A stretch of 44,143 nt of DNA from Haplomitrium mnioides (taxonomy: Eukaryota; Marchantiophyta; Haplomitriopsida; Calobryales). The position numbers were made by a program, and so were the translations under genes. Under the pieces are notes generated by a model. It had not been told where the DNA came from, searched no databases, and was given only the letters and a program-made list of their open reading frames with translations. The stretch is taken from positions 1 through 44,143 of the forward strand of contig JBNGIS010039105.1 in NCBI GenBank assembly GCA_049999725.1, in the 5' to 3' direction. Positions 1-9,527 of the stretch are shown piece by piece (position 1 is the stretch's first letter; each line of letters opens with the position of its first letter).

Positions 1-213
1 AATTTATGCTCGTATCGAGTATTGTGCAAAAAAGTCCCTTCTCGCGGCCTAGGTGCTCCATCATAGATTGCTTGGCGTGTAGAAAGTATTTGCTGTACCA
101 GAGTATCTTCTTCTATTTGTTGAATACGAAGCTAAGAATCTGGACAAACATTTTGAAAATCATTACAAAATGTTAGACTGTTGTGAAGGTGGAAAGGTAA
201 ATTCTACTTTGAG

Positions 214-876
214 TCATCGTCTTTTCTTTTCAAAAATGTAGGCCAAAATCTCTTGTTGGGCAAGAAAAAAGTCATTCCACCATTGAATATCAAAATCTGT
301 AAAGAACTTGTAGCATTTCTCACCTATGTTGTCTCTTATTGAAAATACCACTTTCTCGACATCCACTTTTCTCTCTTCCTTTTGAGATCGTTTGATTTCA
401 AAATATGCCTTGAGAGGAATCAACATTGAACTCAAAATTTCTTTGTCCACTTCAAGTAGGCACTTGAGTTGACGAATACCATTTGTAAGAAGCCAAAATT
501 CATATGTTGAAAACTGTTTGCTCCAAATCTTTGCATTGGAATCATTTAATTGGAACTTGAATTGTTGATTAAAAGTAATATCATGTATCCTTTGAACCAG
601 AGAAGGACGTTGCTGCAGAAACAATTTGAAATCCCAAGTTTCCAACAAAAGAGTCACTTGAGATTTAAGATTGTAAGATAATTGAAGCACCTCGCTAAGA
701 CTCGTAATTGTAAAAGCTTTGACACGTTTTAAACATTTCGAGAATCGGTTGAACATTTGATCAATTTGGTCATGAGTATGACCAACTATGAGAAATCCCA
801 CCTTGATTTTTTGAAAAACATTCTTAGGAAGTTGAGTTGTGAGAAGAGAGTTTATAAGCTCAATTTCTAGACTCAA
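214..876 (-). pseudogene. C-terminal DUF7869 domain fragment
   Basis: This is the longest open stretch of the decayed gene, about 220 codons. Residues 31-46 hold the family signature VGHTHDQIDQMFNRFS, close to the usual (L/V)GHTHEDIDQ(M/F)F. The following LKRVKAFTITSLSEVLQ segment is the usual helix after it. The frame has no ATG at its 5' end (it opens at a TTG) because it starts at the palindromic deletion junction, so it is a fragment rather than an independent gene. The C-terminus ends in EKKRR. The His/Asp pair of the signature is intact. Confidence 0.6.
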
Positions 877-913
877 AGCTTAGTTCTACAATTCTAAGCT
901 TTGAGTCTAGAAA
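864..913. repeat. Perfect 20-bp inverted repeat, 10-bp loop
   Basis: Positions 864-883 (TTTCTAGACTCAAAGCTTAG) are the exact reverse complement of 894-913, separated by TTCTACAATT. It lies where the DUF7869-type reading frame jumps from its WRxxF block to its GHTHD block, so it marks the internal deletion or is its cause. Confidence 0.9.
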
Positions 914-1053
914 AAAAAAGGATGGATTAGCCAAAGGTGCTAAAAGAGAAGAAAGTTTGTTACTTTTATTGGACTCTAAGACAGATTTTCTCCCAAAGAT
1001 TTTATGTCTTCGCATATTTTACAAACATCAAATCTATTGTGTTTTTGGAATTT

Positions 1054-1579
1054 TTACATTTGGAAATGAGTTCTCCAATGTTTTGTAGAACCCGAGAAAC
1101 TAAGAATACAATGGGGATCTTTCTCTTTTAAATAAGTTGTGTAGTAGTCATAAACTTCCCATTTTGTAAAATTATCGAGCAAGTTGTACACTTCGTGAGT
1201 GGGCATTCTCTCGTATTGTTCTTGGAAAAAATTGTCCATCCACTTACGTACAAAAGCTCCTTTAGCAAACAGTTCTCTTTTTCCAAAAATGCCTCTAGGA
1301 TCTGCATTTTTTGAGATTTTGAATCCTTTGGATTCTATCATTCCCTACTGCTAATATTAATTTGAAGGCTCTTCTACAGACAAAGGAACCCCTGGGCAGT
1401 GTAAACCAATTTTCAACATTGGAGTCTTTTCTTGGTGCTCCCCACTGTAGTGTGATATCACGATTCTTCATGCTTTGTCCAAAGTACGTTTCTCTTACAG
1501 TTTTCAAAAAATTTGTCTTGCATAATGACAAGCAATTATTTCGACAACAAGAAATTCTCTTCAATTTAAAAATGGACAT
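1054..1579 (-). pseudogene. N-terminal/middle fragments of the DUF7869-type protein
   Basis: Two overlapping frames make up this piece. The upstream one (1295-1579) has CCRNNCLSLC, resembling a metal-binding Cys cluster, and FVCRRAFKLILAVGNDRIQR, typical of the region before the catalytic domain in this family. The downstream one (1054-1341) ends with STKHWRTHF and should lead into a Cys-rich 'fskC' segment, which is only partly readable beyond 1054. The frame change at about 1300-1340 is a frameshift or a lost splice site; I cannot tell which. Confidence 0.45.
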
Positions 1580-2286
1580 TGGATCTAGCTTTTCTTTATA
1601 AAGCTCTTATCATGATGAACTTTCCGCAAAGAAATTTTGCATAAGGTGTTTACCCGTTTGGGTTTTGGCCTAGACAAATAATTTTTGTATTGTGTTGGAC
1701 AATTCAGTCCGTAAGTGAATCCAACAATAGGAGATAATTCATCTTGAAGATCTTGGTCGTCATCATTAACATTGCTTGTTCCGTTGCAGAATATTTTCGA
1801 GAGACAAGTTTCTTCTTAAGAATTGGGAGAACTACACCATTCCGAAACCGAATCTTAATCAATATCTCTATTAGAATGAAATGTTTTTTGTAATAAAATT
1901 GGTGCTCTTAGCGATAACTCCAAAGAAATATTGATTGATTGAGACACTTTGCTAGAATCATTTTCCAAACTATCATCTCAAGACTCCTCCAAAAGAATTT
2001 GATTTGTTTTAGATGTCCTAATCTCTTTGCAATTAGAACTATCCACAGATTGTATGCTCTTTGTATTTTGAAGAGACACACTTTGATCATAAATATTGAG
2101 GCCTCCTTAAGATGTGTACAAAGAAAAGTCTACAACCGTTTGGAATCTCTGTGTTGAACCTCTTTTTTCATATATTTTAGAATGCTCACAAGAAAGATTC
2201 AACTTTGACCGCTTGATGGGCAATAAAGATCTTTTGCTAGATGAAGATTGTTTCTTTAGATCTCTGCAAGCACTAAGTTCCCTCTT

Positions 2287-2406
2287 TGATCCTTTGCGTG
2301 CAAAATGTTGAGTCATTAATTCTATGTGCGCATTGGATTCACTCCTTGACCTTATGCGCGTAGAGGGTTGAGTCCCTGATCCTATGCACGCATGGAGTTC
2401 ACCTTC
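2287..2406. repeat. Degenerate ~30-bp tandem repeat, about four units
   Basis: Units of 29-31 bp share a core like CCTATGCGCGCAT followed by GAGTCC. They sit inside the N-terminal part of the minus-strand DUF7869-type pseudogene, where they would encode a ~10-residue repeat (for example RIRSRSES and ARKGSKRE). The core resembles the 24-bp minisatellite found elsewhere in this window. Confidence 0.55.
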
Positions 2407-2869
2407 TCAATATTTCTAAGCGCTATCTGATTCAACAGAAGTCATCTTTTTCCCCAATATACTCGCCATCATACTTGACGCTTTTGGTACTCCATCGCTT
2501 AACTCTTACAAATTGGCATTTGAACAAATCTCAAACTGCCTATCAAAAGTAACACTCTTTTGTGAAGATGAATCTTGAAATTCTAATCTCTTCTTGCCTT
2601 TAAAAACTCCAGCCATTGAAAAGGCTCACAAAAAATAAGTTACTTCAAGGAATTATTTTGACAAATATTATGAACCTCTTACAACACTCTCAAAAGATGC
2701 GGTTTTGTCGTTTTCTTTTTTGCAAAACGACAAAATTTGGAATTTTTTGTGAAAAAAATGAAAAAACAAATTGGATGGATGAAAACGAGCAATGCTTTAT
2801 ATACTAACTTTCTTTCTTTTTTTGCACCATGCGAACCTACGTGTCAAGAGCTCCACGAATCAATTTTTT

Positions 2870-2969
2870 NNNNNNNNNNNNNNNNNNNNNNNNNNNNNNN
2901 NNNNNNNNNNNNNNNNNNNNNNNNNNNNNNNNNNNNNNNNNNNNNNNNNNNNNNNNNNNNNNNNNNNNN
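2870..2969. other. Assembly gap (100 N)
   Basis: One hundred consecutive N, the conventional length for a gap of unknown size. Reading frames that cross it are meaningless. Confidence 0.99.
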
Positions 2970-3482
2970 TTTTTGCCATTTCCAGCGTTTAGTGATTTTT
3001 GAACTTTTGTTCATTATATTTTTTAACTTCAAAAAGACCTTTTTTTATTATCTTGAGAATGACATCTCAAGGAATTGTTTCCCGCCCTGCTCAACGGAAG
3101 CTATATAGATATTCGGATGTTATCAGTGCTCTAGAGCCTTCAAGACTGTAGTGGAAATGGCTTGTAAATGGCTTGTAAACTGCTGCTCTTTGAGAGACCC
3201 ATCAACATATTTACTTTTTTGTAGGTGAAGGTGAAAATTTCAATTTGGGTCTACTCGTCCAAATTACAATGATCCGGGAGGGAAAGAAAGCCAACATCAA
3301 GTTGCTTGTGCAAACCCAAAACTCAATTACGCTAATGTGCAAATCGCAAGCGATTTGATTTTTTGGACTACAAGGAGAGAGATGTTTTTGCTCCGTATCT
3401 TCAGGCCTCAAGAGAAGATGGCAAGATGAATTATGAAATTCTTTTTCTTTTGTTTCTTTCTTTACTAAGTTGTAACTCGTAG
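2970..3482. other. No recognisable gene
   Basis: At about 3222 a pyrimidine-rich stretch ends in TTTTTTGTAG and could be a splice acceptor. An open frame follows that contains NYNDPGGKESQHQV and NVQIASDLIFWTTRRE. It may be a degraded upstream exon of the methyltransferase gene, since the same minisatellite follows it, but I recognise no domain and cannot confirm this. Confidence 0.25.
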
Positions 3483-3666
3483 TGAGTCCATGCGAACATG
3501 GACACCCGAGGTCCCTGCGCGCTTGGATTCTAACGTCCATATGCCCATGGACTCCCAAGTCAATGCACACATGGACTTAGATCTTCAAGTGCGCTTCGAT
3601 GTTGGAGTCCATGTGCGCATGGACCCTTGGTCTCCAGGATCGCAGGAACTCACTTTGTCCATGCGT
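3483..3666. repeat. 24-bp self-complementary minisatellite, left half
   Basis: About seven degenerate 24-bp units built from two palindromes, ATGCGCGCAT and GGACTTCGAAGTCC. The array is interrupted at 3667 by the Gypsy-1 LTR and resumes in the same register of motifs at 12512. Confidence 0.8.
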
Positions 3667-4516
3667 TGTCGTGTTGTGGGTCGGCTACTGCTTGAACCCA
3701 CCGAGTATATATCTATGAAAGAGGAGTATGTAAGTGAAATTTATAAAGTAGATATTGATCTTATGAGAAACCAAACCTGCCAAGGAGATGTGGGAGGATT
3801 AGATGGTCATTAGAGGGAAAATGGGTTTTTTGGTTGTTCAACAAAATCAGTACAGAGTAAACTGCGTTCTTATTAGGTAAGGATTAGAGCTGAAATTTAA
3901 AATGTATAGTATTTATATTAAATGCAATTAGTATCAATTTACAAAAGTGAACAATCTATTGTATACCATGAGTTATAACTGGTCAAAGGTCAAATAGAGC
4001 TCGATCAAAAAGTCGAAATAGAGAGTATATAGAGAAAATAAAATGCAAATATTAATTTATAGGTAGAAATCTTATTTTATAAGCTTTCCAACAAGGTATA
4101 GTACAGGTGATTTGGACTAGTATCAAGGATTTTAGAGGGATTCTTCTAGAAGCACTAAAGAAGAGAAAAGTCAAGAAAAACTACTTTAATCTTTGACTTG
4201 CTCCTTGAGGGAATCTCGAAATATGAAAGTAGGTTTGTGTATTATGTACAAATAAAAGGGAATTAGTTGACTAGGTCAGATTCTTGGTCAAGGAAAGCTC
4301 CAAATGAGAAGCTTCTTCTTGAAATAGTAACAAAAAGTTAAAGTTACTTTAGAACTACTTTTGAGAAAAGCTCCAAATGAGAAGCTTCTTGGGAAAAAAG
4401 CAAGGATACTTTAGTAGATATTCTAGGAGATAATTTTGAATTTAAAATTAAAATGCTAGCTTTTACCTTGGGTAAAAGCATCTCTAGGTTTTACTTGTAG
4501 TAATTAGTTAGACTAG

Positions 4517-4525
4517 TATATAAGG
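4517..4525 (+). promoter_or_regulatory. LTR TATA box
   Basis: TATATAAGG, conserved at 11816-11824 in the 3' LTR. It would place the U3/R boundary roughly 30 bp downstream, giving a U3 of about 880 bp. Confidence 0.6.
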
Positions 4526-4739
4526 AGGAAGAAGAGGAAGCAAAGGGAGACCTAGTTTTCATTTTGAGTTTGGAGAGGCTTGAGCTTAGACTTCATTAGG
4601 GGAGTTCATTCTTGGAGAACCATTGGGGATGCGCTTGGAGGAGCTCTTGGAAGAGCTATTAAGAAGACTCATTGGAGGAGGACAATCACCTAAGGAGGGA
4701 TTTCCAATCAAGCGACGATTTTTGAATGTCAAGTGGCTA

Positions 4740-4976
4740 CGAATTTCAGAAATTGTGAGAAGAATAGACAATATACCGCCACCACGCAACAACAATGAGT
4801 TAAAACGTTTTATCAACTTGATGAACTACTACTTCTTCTTGCTAAATGACTTTGCTTTTTTGGCTGCACCATTGTATCAACGTTTGTACTCTTCAACAGA
4901 GTGGGTATGGACTATAGAGCATAAAAGATCATTCCATCGCATCAAGGAAAGAGCTCTAAATGGCTTCAACATGTGA
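4740..4976 (+). pseudogene. Foreign RT/RNase H-connection fragment inside the LTR
   Basis: The reading frame contains IDNIPPPRNNNELKRFINLM, then NYYFFLLNDFAFLAAPLYQ and WVWTIEHKRSFHRIKERA. This is the stretch linking RT and RNase H in gypsy polyproteins (usual pattern IxxxPPPxNxxELxxFxGxxNYYRxFI...APLxxL...W.W...F..IK). It differs clearly from Gypsy-1's own version at about 8900-9110, so it comes from another lineage. It is on the same strand as the host element. Most of it (4785-4990) is absent from the 3' LTR, but the upstream 'IVRRIDNIPPP' part is in both. Confidence 0.65.
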
Positions 4977-5400
4977 CTAAGGAATGACCATTGTAGTACG
5001 AGCATTTATAGTGGCTAAGATCCATATGCGTCAACGGTTGGTTGAGCAATTTGGAGTGGAAAGAATGGAGCAAATTTTGGCAGATCCAAACCCATTTGTG
5101 TTTCCTATTCTAATTCAAGAAATTTGGGAGGTCTATATTTTTGTATTGTAGTAGGTGTGGTGGAAAGACAAACTCAAGTGAAGGAACATTTTCAATTCAC
5201 AAAAACTAAGAATGATTCCAGTCTTCCATAGCAAAGAGGATGAGATCGCAATAGTATATTGGAGAGATTTCAAACGTGTTGGTGCTTGCAAAAGGATCAA
5301 TTCCAACAATTTCTATGCATCCAATGTGTTGATGTGTGTTTACTTGCTACAGTGAGATACCTTGTGTATTCCTAGAGAAGAAAACGCGTACTACGACAGT

Positions 5401-5420
5401 TGGTGAACCTGACGTGAAAC
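5401..5420 (+). other. Gypsy-1 primer-binding site
   Basis: TGGTGAACCTGACGTGAAAC lies two bases after the 5' LTR. It starts with TGG, the complement of a tRNA CCA end, and the rest looks like the complement of an acceptor stem and T arm. I do not assign the tRNA. Confidence 0.6.
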
Positions 5421-5499
5421 TTCAGGGGTAGCACAAGTGAGCATTCATCATAGATGGTTCAAGGTCTTCTCACTCTTTAGGGATCCAAATTGATCCAGT

Positions 5500-6117
5500 G
5501 ATGGCTCAAATGTTTCAAGCTTTGCCTTTCTTTATGCAACAACAACATGTTACAAAATAGAAGGAAGCAATGGCTACCAAAACCTTGCAATCTATTGTGG
5601 GAATTTTGGACCAGTTTGATGGTCGCAACATCTCAAGATATATCAAGTTATATTCTCAAGAAATGGAGCTACACAAGGTACCAGAACAAGAAAGAATTGA
5701 GTCTTTTGAGCTTGCTTTTGTACTGAAGATTCGACACCAAGTGAGACGGATTATTCAAGATCACAAACAGAGTTGGGATAATTTTATCATACAATTAAAA
5801 GAGGAATTTTCTTTGGAAGATGCAGATAGAGTCACCAAGAAGTCATTCCTTGAGTGGGTAACCAAAGGCGACAAAGACTTAGTTGCTACAGAGTTATTGT
5901 GAGAATTAGGGCGACAATTTGCGCAACTTTCAAGGGTTGAGAAACTTTGTTTCGTAGCTGACAAGGTAGAGTTATTTTTATAGTCATCCATTGGAAGCTT
6001 GCAAGCAGAGATGGAGGTGTACTTGAAGATAGAACAGAGGAAAATGGGCAGACTTCATATTGGAAGAAAGTATGAAAATCAGAAACAGAAAATCAGTTAA
6101 CAACAAGACTAAGGTTT
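5500..6117 (+). pseudogene. Gypsy-1 gag (capsid part)
   Basis: The clearest open piece is 5570-5902 (MATKTLQSIVGILDQFDG...). It contains 'SWDNFIIQLKEEFSLEDADR', the W..F...LK.EF core of the retrotransposon Gag domain that packages element RNA. A stop at about 5900 and further breaks to 6117 separate it from the nucleocapsid knuckle. The ATG at 5570 is plausible, but the original start may lie upstream, because Gag-like sequence appears to begin near 5500. Confidence 0.65.
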
Positions 6118-6531
6118 GTGCAGCGATGTATTTGGTGTGATAGCATCGATCATTCAAGAAAAGAGTGTGATGACTTTGGCATGAAGCTAAGTACAGGAGT
6201 ATTGTGTTGGAAAGAGGGAAACATTTCTCTCAAAGAGAGTAATGAGATCTTAGGGACCAATTTTGGGAAAGGAGGAATGAAAAAGTCAGTGGAAGAGTTA
6301 CTGGCTAAAACTGCGGCAACAACAACAGAAGCCTCATCATATGCAATTGGGGTGGATGCTAGTTTTGGCCCACATGAGCAAACAAGAGCTATCTGGAGTA
6401 GAGCTATAGACACTATGGTGAATGGGAAGACTTCACGAGAGGAAAAATTAAAAACAACAACAGTCATACAAAATGCTACTGGTTGGGAGGATCCAGTGGA
6501 CACAATGTCTATCTATGCATATATTGCATGA
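6118..6531 (+). pseudogene. Gypsy-1 gag nucleocapsid region with CCHC knuckle
   Basis: Residues 4-17 of this open stretch read CIWCDSIDHSRKEC, an intact CX2CX4HX4C zinc knuckle of the nucleic-acid-binding Gag type. The rest (to YAYIA) is a low-similarity linker. It continues the gag of 5500-6117 after a stop and ends in a TGA before the basic linker at 6535. Confidence 0.7.
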
Positions 6532-6534
6532 AGC

Positions 6535-7047
6535 CACTATGAGGTATTATTAGAAGAGAAAAGAAAGAGAGATAAAGTTGGTTCCTTTGAGGAAAGATCG
6601 AAAAGACAACTACGAGCAGAGAAAACACAACCATCACAATCGACTCCTAAAGAGGTTATGGAGGAGTTTGTAATCAAGAAAGTGAGGAGCAAGACCAAGG
6701 AAAAGGAGCGACAACCAGCCTACAAGTTGCAATCCGATATAGAAGCAGCTACTGATCTCAAGGGGGTTCTAGAAGAGAAAGTGTTAAATGCCAAGGTGGA
6801 ATTCACTTTACGAGAGATTCTTGGCATTGCCAAGAAAGAGTTTCATGACGTGATCATTGATACCATTAAGAGAAAGAGGTAGCTTATTACAAAAGTTGCA
6901 GTGTCGCATACAATGGATACAAGAGTGACAAAAAACGAGGAAGAAGCATTGGTAAACTACTGCTCAAATTTACAAATCGACAAAAATCTGGATAAAAAGG
7001 GTGCTAGCCATTATGCAAGTGATCACTAGGCTAGAGCAACTAATGAG
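6535..7047 (+). pseudogene. Gypsy-1 basic linker before the protease
   Basis: The open piece 6658-6882 contains EEKVLNAKVEFTLREILGIA and KKEFHDVIIDTIKRKR, a charged, helical segment found just before the protease in related elements. Before it lies a Lys/Glu-rich stretch, and after it a degraded region to about 7047. No catalytic role is known. It supports a once continuous gag-pol frame. Confidence 0.5.
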
Positions 7048-7503
7048 ACCTTAATCAAGATAGTTGACCTTTCTGATCTTGTTATGGCACTCATTGACCA
7101 TGGTTCAGAAGTTAACATCATGTCAAAAGAGATCTACAATCGTGAGAAGTGGCCGATCGACGTAGAGCATCGTTGGATGATCTAAGGTGCTAGTAATTTA
7201 AAGGGAAAATTATACGGAGCTTGTCTAGATTTGATGGTGAAGATTGGGGATGTGGTTGTTACTCAGAATCTATTTGTGCAAGAGGAGACTTCTTATCCGA
7301 TCATTTTGGGGCAGCCATTTATCATAGCTGTCCGAATGGAGACAAAGGTTTTAGATGATGGCTCATCATACGCAAGAAAAAGAAGTAAGAATGGGAAGAG
7401 GACAGTTCAGTTCATAACAATCCCAACCAACCACGAAAGAAATAGGGACACCTTGAGAAATTACGCGCTACCAAACGTAAAAGAGGAATTTACTGATTTT
7501 TAA
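7048..7503 (+). pseudogene. Gypsy-1 aspartic protease
   Basis: The frame reads ALIDHGSEVNIMS near 7090, aligning to the retropepsin active site ALIDxGSxxN(I/V)M. The D(S/T)G triad has become DHG, so catalysis is unlikely. After one TAA at about 7185 the domain continues through GKLYGACLDL and 'YPIILGQPF', the conserved end of the fold. This enzyme would cut the gag-pol polyprotein. Confidence 0.7.
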
Positions 7504-7693
7504 TCAATACCACTATAGAGCAGGATTATGGTGGTATGGAGGAGAAGGAAGGCTTGCAAAAGTATGAAGATTCAGGTTGCAAGAAGTTTGTACATATTTC
7601 AGATGATGCAATGATGGTTTATATTCAGATTGAAGGTTTGTCGAGAGAAGACCGTAGGGTGGTGAGAAAAACCAAAAAAAAAAACTAAAAAGA

Positions 7694-8095
7694 GTGGGTG
7701 TTTTGAGTGAGGTAGAGATTATTGATGGTATTTATCTAGAGCTGAGGGTGCAAGATATTTCAGAGAAAGCATTGGAAGCGATTGGCAAGCTCAAACAAGG
7801 AAATCAAGATCAGATCGTACAACTACATTCTTGCGAGGTCTACTCAGTTATTGCAAATTTTCTACAACATGAAGTTCAAGTGGAGACCAAGTATAAAATA
7901 GTAGACAAGAAGGTACGACTTGTAGCATTAGCTTTACCATTGGATTCCAAGTTACAAGAGTTACAAGCTTCCAAAAAGAAAAACTTGAGAGAGGTAGGGA
8001 AGATTGGTCACAAATTTACGGATACTACACTTCAAAAGCTGAAAGTGGGGTCAAATGATTTTTTGTTTCCAATAAAAGAGCTTTAATTCAAAGAA
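7694..8095 (+). pseudogene. Gypsy-1 protease-RT linker
   Basis: An open stretch of 130 codons runs directly into the RT region. Features include 'VETKYKIVDKKVRLVALALP' and KIGHKFTDTTLQKLKVGSND, which in this clade precede the RT fingers. It ends with a stop just before the next segment (LRKHGKTFAFTTTEIGCVDS), probably a point mutation. Confidence 0.5.
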
Positions 8096-8714
8096 ATGTT
8101 GAGGAAACATGGAAAAACATTTGCTTTTACAACAACTGAAATTGGGTGTGTTGATTCGGAGGTAATAGCTCCAATGGTGATATTTACTGTTCCACATGCG
8201 CTATGGAATTTACGACCTATTCTAGTCCCTAGAATGCATATGCCAAAGCCTATGGACTTGTTAAAAGAGAAGCTACAAATGAGAACTCTTGAACTATCTT
8301 TTGCGCCCTACTCGAATCGTTGGTTTACAGTTCCAAAGAAGAATGGAGGACTACAATTTATTCAAGATATGCAGCCTGTCAACCAAGTTACAATCAGAAA
8401 TACAAAGGTGGGACCTATAGTTGATGAATTTGCTAAAGCTTTTGCAAGTAGAGCTATTTATTCTATTGGTGACCTCTATTCAAGGTATGATCAATTCCAA
8501 CTTGTTGTGGGGAGATATCACCACTATGAGAACTCTAATAGGGTTGGTAAAGATGTGCACTTTGCCGCAAGGAGTAACAAATTCAGTTGCTTATATGATG
8601 AGTGGGATGAATAAAGTATTGCGGGAGTTTATTCCAAAGAAGACTATGCCTTTCTTAGATGATCTTCCAATCAAGGGTTGTATGGAAGAAGGTAAAGATA
8701 AGTCCTTAAATTAG
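8096..8714 (+). pseudogene. Gypsy-1 reverse transcriptase
   Basis: The first frame (8096-8500) carries APYSNRWFTVPKKNGGLQFI, QDMQPVNQVTIRN, VDEFAKAFASRAIYSIGDLY and YDQFQL, the fingers and palm with the first Asp (GDLYS). A frameshift near 8520 moves the rest to the frame of 8421-8714: MRTLIGLVKMCTLPQGVTNS and then MPFLDDLPIKGC, where FLDD replaces the usual Y(V/I)DD and keeps both Asp. The frameshift makes it inactive. It converts element RNA into cDNA. Confidence 0.85.
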
Positions 8715-9510
8715 AGGGGGTGTCGTAAATTTGTTACTGACCATATTTCAGAATGTGACCAGATCTTATCAAGGCTGGAAGAAGTACACTTAACCTTTTC
8801 AGGAGCTAAATCACTATTTGGAGTATGTGAAGTGGTCATTGTAGGACATTTGTATGGATGGTATGGACGAAAACCTCATCCAACTAAAGTGAATGCAATT
8901 CAAAGGATGAAGAGCTCATTGACTTCAACAACTTAGGTGTGCAAATTCTTAAGAGCATGTGTTTTTTTATCACATATGGATTCCTCATTTTGCACATATA
9001 ATAGATCCTCTTTATTCCTTATAAAGAAAAGGAATGAAGTTCAGATAGGAAGAAAAGCAACGAGTAGCAATGCGACAATTGAAGGAAATATTGTCTTCAC
9101 CATCTATTCTTCGACGAGTTTCATATGAAGGAGGTAAGCCAATAGTGCTCACAGTAGATACAAGTTCTATAGCTATTGGATGGGCTTTGGGGCAAGATGA
9201 TGAAGAAAGACAGCGGTATGCAGTGAGATTTGGAGCAAAAGTGTTGAGTGAGAGGCAAAGAAGTTATTCTCAAGTCAAAAGAGATCTCTGGGGAGCGGTG
9301 ACGGCAATAAAAGCTGAGAGAGAGTGTTTGATTGGAGCAGCAATCATAGTGGAAACTGATTGCCTACCACTGCTTGGGATGATCACCAACTGCACCAATC
9401 CAGATATTGTTATGCTGCGGTGGATTGATATATCAAATCACTAAATCCAACATTCAAGCATATTGTTGGAAAACAAAATCAGATTGTAGATATGTTGTCT
9501 AGAGCTTGAT
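8715..9510 (+). pseudogene. Gypsy-1 RT thumb/connection and RNase H
   Basis: The start (8715-9060) is degraded thumb sequence (GCRKFVTDHISECDQIL, then IQRMKSSLTSTT). The frame 9070-9444 opens with MRQLKEILSSP and carries PIVLTVDTSSIAIGWALGQD, with the first RNase H Asp, then GAKVLSERQRSYSQVKRDLW, where the usual catalytic Glu position (ysqvKREL) holds Asp, and VETDCLPLLG with a further Asp. It would remove RNA from the RNA/cDNA hybrid. Confidence 0.75.
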
Positions 9511-9527
9511 TTAAGAAGGAGGAAGCG

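Larger units (their letters stand above)
1..2616 (-). pseudogene. Decayed DUF7869-type transposase-like gene
   Basis: Read on the minus strand, a possible ATG at 2616 opens with MAGVFKGKKRLEF. Pieces of one protein family then follow in order: a Lys/Ser-rich N-terminus, a Cys-containing block, a 'vCrrAFklilaVgndRi' block near 1350, a 'tkhWRthF' block near 1060 and the VGHTHDQIDQMF block near 780. That order is known from multi-copy plant and animal proteins with a DUF7869 domain, thought to be transposase-like (RNase H-like fold); a mobile-element function is inference. Stops and frameshifts occur throughout, including one at about codon 36, so no product is expected. The central part, normally a few hundred residues between the WRxxF and GHTHD blocks, is missing. 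The gene runs off the left edge. Family assignment is fairly sure, function is not. Confidence 0.6.
3667..5398 (+). repeat. Gypsy-1 5' LTR (1732 bp)
   Basis: It starts TGTCGTGTTGTGGGTCGG and ends GTACTACGACA, with 6-bp inverted termini. It is 259 bp longer than the 3' LTR. A segment of about 206 bp (4785-4990) with RT coding similarity and a ~73-bp duplication (GCTCCAAATGAGAAGCTTCT at 4297 and 4370) occur only here, while a 19-bp stretch near 4730 is missing here. Confidence 0.9.

Noticed and set aside
3211-3570. 119-codon minus-strand open frame
   Set aside because: Overlaps the minisatellite at one end and shows no homology; opposite to a possible exon on the plus strand.
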